NCBI GenBank assembly: GCA_031270145.1
Contig: JAISYD010000048.1
Span: 1 to 18,421 of the forward strand
Origin: Planctomycetota bacterium
Lineage (GTDB): Bacteria; Planctomycetota; SZUA-567
Length of the DNA stretch: 18,421 bases
Direction of reading: 5' to 3'
The position numbers and the translations under genes were made by a program. The notes beneath the pieces were generated by a model, which did no database searches, was not told the origin of the DNA, and was given only the letters and a program-made list of their open reading frames with translations. Positions 15,091-18,421 of this stretch are shown here, piece by piece. Positions within the stretch are counted from its first letter, which is position 1; each line of letters opens with the position of its first letter.

Positions 15091-15350
15091 ACGGGATAAA
15101 TAGCACATATGTCCAAAATGATCATAAACGTCGGCGCTTATGGGGGGGATTACGGAAGCGTTATCGCGGCGCGAGGATTGTAATGAATCCGTTGGCAAAG
15201 CTGGCTGGTTTTCCCGGAACCCGTATTGGGAAACTAAGTTGCGACATATAGTTGGATCTATGCCGAGAGAATTGGAGACATTGCCTTTCTCGTCGTCTGT
15301 CTGGCGGCTACTCACCCGCCGCTGGCCGCGAAGCCGAAATGGATTGACCG

Positions 15351-18300
15351 CTATTTTTCCAGCCCTGCCCGGCGGCGTTTCAATTCCGGGATCAGCCGGC
15401 CGACGAACTCCGCCTCTTGCGAAAGCAGCGGCTGGTCAGGGAAGTAGCCGGAAGTCGCCCGGGCCATGAGCAGGGCGTGATCGTAGTTGCCCTTGTCGAT
15501 AGCCCGGTAAACCACCTTGAAGTAATGCTGCCGGCCGGGGAAAAACTCCCGGAAAACGGCAATCCAGGCCGGAAATTCCTCCGGCGGGATCAACCCGCAT
15601 TGCAGGCCGAAGGTCATGGCCGCGTCGTCATAAAGGCTGGAGTAGTTCTTTTCCTTCACCACCGCCATGCTCCGGCGGAAGGCGGCCAGATCCCGGTTGA
15701 GGAAAGACAGGGTGATCGCGGCCTTGACCACGTCGTCGCCGCCCAGGTCCGATCCCAGCCCGGCTCCGTTTTTAACCGCCCGCTCCACGCATTCCAGCAG
15801 GGTTTTGGCCAGGTCCGGGTCGTACAATTCCGGGAAATCGTCCTTGTCCAGCATGTCGAGCGCGAGCGCGAGATAGAGCTGCGGGGTGATCCTGAGCCAC
15901 TTCCAGTCCTCGGCGTCGACGCCGCGGCTCCGCCGGGTGTGGTCGCGCGGGCCGGCGGGGTATGGCCCGTCCTGGGCCAGGAGGGCGAGGCCCCGCGTCC
16001 GGCCGGCGTCGGCCACGGCGTAGCGGCCCATGAAATAGTAGCGGCCGATGATGGCGTTGTAGGATTCGTCGCCCTTGAAATAGCCGCGCCCGAAGGACTC
16101 CTCGATTTCCTGGCGGATTTCCCGCGCGGCCGCCTCGTCCGCCCGCCCGGCGCCGGGTCGGTCCCGCTCCAGCCGCATCCGCTCGTATATGGCCGTCATG
16201 GTGCGCAGAGTCGGATCGGCCAACCGGCCAAGTTGCCGCCGGGTCATCCCCGCGTCGTACTGGATCAGGCTCCAAGCTTGCTCCGGCTGCCTGAGGCGGG
16301 CCATCAGCGCGGCCCATATGGAGCGGAAGGTCATGGCCTGGAAAAATTCCTGGGCGTCGCCCCGGCGGATCATCTCCCGCATGATCTTTTCCATCTCGCC
16401 CAGGGCCGCCAGCGCCTTTTCCCGATCCTTGTCCTGGATGTGCAACTCCGCCAGCTCCAGCAGGGTGGAGATGGCCGCCTGGGGGTTGTCCCGCACCAGC
16501 TCGAGTTCCCTGAGCCGCAGTTCCGCCGATCGGGCGTATTCGCCGACCCGCTCGTAAAGGGAGCCGAGTTCCTTGATGTTGCCGATTTCCTGGTCGGTTT
16601 CGAGCATCTTCTCCATCACCCCGATGGCGGCGGAGTAGACGTTCTCGTGCCAATAGGACTGCACCAGGATCATGGCGTCGGCGTAGTCCCGATCCTCGTA
16701 AATGCGGGCGGAAAGGACGAATGGGGTGCGGGTCTCCTCCTCCGCGAAGCGCAGCAGCAGGGGGACGGCGTCGGTGGTCATGTGGGACTGGGCGTCCCCG
16801 CGGTCGAAGGAGCGGTAGGCCGTCTCCACCGCCGCGTTCAGGCTGGGAGCGTTGAACTGCATGACCGGGCCGGTCTGCAATACGATGAAGCGGTATTGAT
16901 CTTCGTCCCGCTCGACATAGCCGCAGGCGGCATGGGAGGGGAGCAGCATGACGTGGCTCAGTTTCCCCTGGAGGCGGGTGAGGACCTGGAAGAATTCGGC
17001 CAGGTCGTCGCAATCGCCGATGAGCCGGCCGACCCAGCGCCGCTCCAGCGATTGGTAGACGGTCTGGTGGGTGTCCGAGAGGCCGAAATGACTGCCGATG
17101 AGATCCGGCAGCTCCGGCATGGGCGAGTCGGAGCAATAACGGAAGAATTGGTGGAAAATGAGCCCCAGCTCGCCCGGGGTCGAAAGGGTGCGGGCGGTGG
17201 AGGCCAGCCAGGCGTCCTCGGCCCGGCGCCGCTCTCCGGCGTCGTCCATCCCGGAGAAGTCGGGGCTTTTGACGGTTCCGGACAGGGTGGCCAGCACTTG
17301 GGGATCGCCCTGATCGTCGCGCTCGACGACGTGCAGGGGGAAGTTCCAGCCCGGAGGCCCCATGGTGGGGTCCAGGCGGCCGGAAAGGTCGTCGGCGATG
17401 GCCTGTTCCCACAAATCGGCGTCGCCCCTGGCCCGGTCGTCCCCGGAGACGTAGGAGGCGATCCTGCCCTTTTCGGCGTGCCAGACCTCGGTGAGCCTGG
17501 GCCGGCCGGCCGGCCGGACGCCGTGCGCGCCAGGATAATGCTCGGCCAGGGTGAAGGCGTAGACGAACCGGGACGGCATGGGGGAGAAAAACACCGTCTC
17601 GCCGTCTTTTTCCCAGCGCCAGCTGTAATTCGGCAGCGACTCGCCGGTCTCGGGCTCCCGTTCCCCGCCGCCGTCGCCGCCCTGTTCCAATTTCGGGCGC
17701 GCCACCGCCGCCAGGCGTCCGGCGTCGTCCATGTCGATGGTGAAGGCGGCCTGACCGGCTTCCAGCCGGCCGAGGGCGGCCCGGAAGGCGTCGAGATCGT
17801 CGCGGCGCGCCGGCGGCAGGGGCTGGATGAATGTCTCCAGGTAATTGGCCTCAAGCAGGCGGCGGCAGAAGGAACTGTCGAAATAGTCTTGGGGATCGGG
17901 GCGCTGGAAGGCGCCCATGAGGACGGGATTCAGGGCCTGGCGCAGTTTCTGGGATATGGATTCATCGCCCATTATCCCCTCCTGCAGCCGCTTGGCCGCC
18001 TGGATGAAATCCTGCGCCATCTGGTTGGCGTCGACGGGGCGCGGCGGCTCCCCGACCAGGCGGAGACGGCCGGCGAAAAAGGCCCGGCGACCCGCTGTTG
18101 GCGGTAGGCTGGCCGAGGCCGAATCGGAGGCGGCGCCGGCCGGGCGCGAGAGGGCGAGCAACCCGCCCGGCCCCTCGAGGACTTCCCATGCGCCGATCCC
18201 GGCCGGAACCCCGGCTTTGCGCATTTCCTTCGCCAGGCCGGCCATCCAGGACAGCGGCTTGTGAAAAAGCGGCGACCAGCCGGCGCTGAAGTCGTAGCCC

Positions 18301-18421
18301 GCCACTTTGGCCCTGACCCGGTTTTCGTAGTCGTCCTCCCCCATTTCCATAAGGACGGGCAGGCCCCGCAGGCGGAAGCGCATCGCCGCCTGGCGCGAAT
18401 CGTGGCGGAAGCCGGCGGGAT
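15351..18421 (-). CDS. Large protein with transglutaminase-like core and TPR-like C-terminal region, 5' end outside the window
   Basis: At least 1010 residues are encoded from the first in-window ATG (18383), but the frame stays open to the window edge and residues before that Met (PAGFRHDSRQAA) look like protein interior, so the true start is probably beyond. Numbering from 18383, residues 1-440 match no family I know. Residues 440-510 resemble the transglutaminase-like Cys-protease fold: GDCDDLAEFF with Cys458 at the head of a helix, then LPSHAACGYVE with His484. The place of the usual Asp reads IVLQTGP, with Gln503. Residues 560-1000 are helical with TPR-like pairs (IGVMEKMLETDQEIGNIKEL, LLELAELHIQDKDREKALAA). 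No membrane helix is evident in the visible part. It may process or bind an unfolded or peptidoglycan-linked partner, but this is inference. It is G+C-rich, unlike the preceding island. Confidence 0.82.
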   Translation of the reverse strand, partial: PAGFRHDSRQAAMRFRLRGLPVLMEMGEDDYENRVRAKVAGYDFSAGWSPLFHKPLSWMAGLAKEMRKAGVPAGIGAWEVLEGPGGLLALSRPAGAASDSASASLPPTAGRRAFFAGRLRLVGEPPRPVDANQMAQDFIQAAKRLQEGIMGDESISQKLRQALNPVLMGAFQRPDPQDYFDSSFCRRLLEANYLETFIQPLPPARRDDLDAFRAALGRLEAGQAAFTIDMDDAGRLAAVARPKLEQGGDGGGEREPETGESLPNYSWRWEKDGETVFFSPMPSRFVYAFTLAEHYPGAHGVRPAGRPRLTEVWHAEKGRIASYVSGDDRARGDADLWEQAIADDLSGRLDPTMGPPGWNFPLHVVERDDQGDPQVLATLSGTVKSPDFSGMDDAGERRRAEDAWLASTARTLSTPGELGLIFHQFFRYCSDSPMPELPDLIGSHFGLSDTHQTVYQSLERRWVGRLIGDCDDLAEFFQVLTRLQGKLSHVMLLPSHAACGYVERDEDQYRFIVLQTGPVMQFNAPSLNAAVETAYRSFDRGDAQSHMTTDAVPLLLRFAEEETRTPFVLSARIYEDRDYADAMILVQSYWHENVYSAAIGVMEKMLETDQEIGNIKELGSLYERVGEYARSAELRLRELELVRDNPQAAISTLLELAELHIQDKDREKALAALGEMEKIMREMIRRGDAQEFFQAMTFRSIWAALMARLRQPEQAWSLIQYDAGMTRRQLGRLADPTLRTMTAIYERMRLERDRPGAGRADEAAAREIRQEIEESFGRGYFKGDESYNAIIGRYYFMGRYAVADAGRTRGLALLAQDGPYPAGPRDHTRRSRGVDAEDWKWLRITPQLYLALALDMLDKDDFPELYDPDLAKTLLECVERAVKNGAGLGSDLGGDDVVKAAITLSFLNRDLAAFRRSMAVVKEKNYSSLYDDAAMTFGLQCGLIPPEEFPAWIAVFREFFPGRQHYFKVVYRAIDKGNYDHALLMARATSGYFPDQPLLSQEAEFVGRLIPELKRRRAGLEK

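Larger units (their letters stand above)
14801..15350. other. A+T-rich leader/intergenic region upstream of the propeller-ulaG-tct operon
   Basis: This stretch of 550 bases has no convincing gene. It holds a candidate promoter (15061-15090), a terminator-like hairpin (14955-14972), an inverted repeat TTCATCC/GGATGAA (14842-14848 and 14863-14869) and short palindromes. These palindromes are AGTCATGACT (14928-14937), ACATATGT (15105-15112) and ATGATCAT (15118-15125), the last two just upstream of the promoter where an activator could bind. An open frame of 86 codons on the minus strand (15055-15315) lacks a convincing start or family resemblance. Confidence 0.5.

Noticed and set aside
15055..15315. 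86-codon minus-strand frame, with a stretch vaguely like a helix-turn-helix (VSNSLGIDPTICRNLVSQYG)
   Set aside because: It starts at GTG without a ribosome site, resembles no family, and overlaps the candidate promoter. A decayed transposase fragment is conceivable but not supported.
8280..15350. Search for direct repeats, integrase or tRNA at the edges of the A+T-rich block
   Set aside because: No convincing matching repeats were found by eye at about 8290 and 15310-15350, so no attachment sites or mobile element are claimed.
15417..18107. 896-codon open frame on the + strand, opposite the large transglutaminase/TPR gene
   Set aside because: Its translation is rich in Gly, His, Gln and Val without domain patterns. 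It mirrors the real minus-strand gene and arises from high G+C with few stops.
1..18421. CRISPR arrays, rRNA and tRNA genes
   Set aside because: No regularly spaced repeats and no recognisable tRNA or rRNA sequence were seen on either strand.

Overview
This is a bacterial, mostly G+C-rich window with 13 credible protein genes, two of them cut by the window edges. I saw no rRNA, tRNA, CRISPR array or insertion sequence. An enzyme domain for ADP-heptose synthesis (RfaE2-type), a periplasmic-binding-protein transporter and a Sec-type signal peptide point to a Gram-negative cell envelope. The very large TPR proteins and an unusual sugar permease would suit a Planctomycetota/PVC-like organism, but that is a low-confidence inference from memory, not from a search.

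Region 1 (1-2700, + strand) is the end of a sugar-uptake operon: the C-terminal part of an RbsA/MglA-type ATPase, an RbsC-type permease carrying an extra soluble domain, and a PfkB-family (fructokinase-like) sugar kinase. A strong hairpin follows the kinase. Imported sugar is probably phosphorylated directly by the kinase.

Region 2 (2700-8300) is very G+C-rich housekeeping or lineage-specific DNA. It holds an exported TPR protein (+). Convergent to it is a two-domain protein joining an RfaE2-type nucleotidyltransferase to a Nudix hydrolase (-). Divergent from that is a serC gene (+), translationally coupled through a TTGA overlap to a lipoate-ligase-like gene.

Region 3 (about 8295-15300, - strand) is visibly A+T-richer. 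One counted 60-base line there (8701-8760) has 26 G+C, against 46 in a line of region 2 (4921-4980). It reads as one operon, in transcription order: a cytosolic beta-propeller-like protein of unknown function, UlaG (L-ascorbate-6-phosphate lactonase family), the complete tripartite tricarboxylate transporter TctC-TctB-TctA, and a SorC-family sugar-responsive regulator. A roughly 550-base leader/intergenic region upstream holds a candidate promoter, a terminator-like hairpin and several inverted repeats. This cassette is the most interesting part. UlaG normally acts on a phosphorylated lactone made by a PTS, but here the linked transporter belongs to a non-phosphorylating family, so the real substrate or a missing kinase is an open question.

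Region 4 (15351-18421, - strand) returns to high G+C. It encodes most of a large protein with a transglutaminase-like Cys/His core followed by TPR-like helices. Its beginning lies beyond the window.

The sharp composition change at both ends, and the regulator's 3' end lying inside the last codons of the lipoate-ligase-like gene, suggest that region 3 was acquired as a block.
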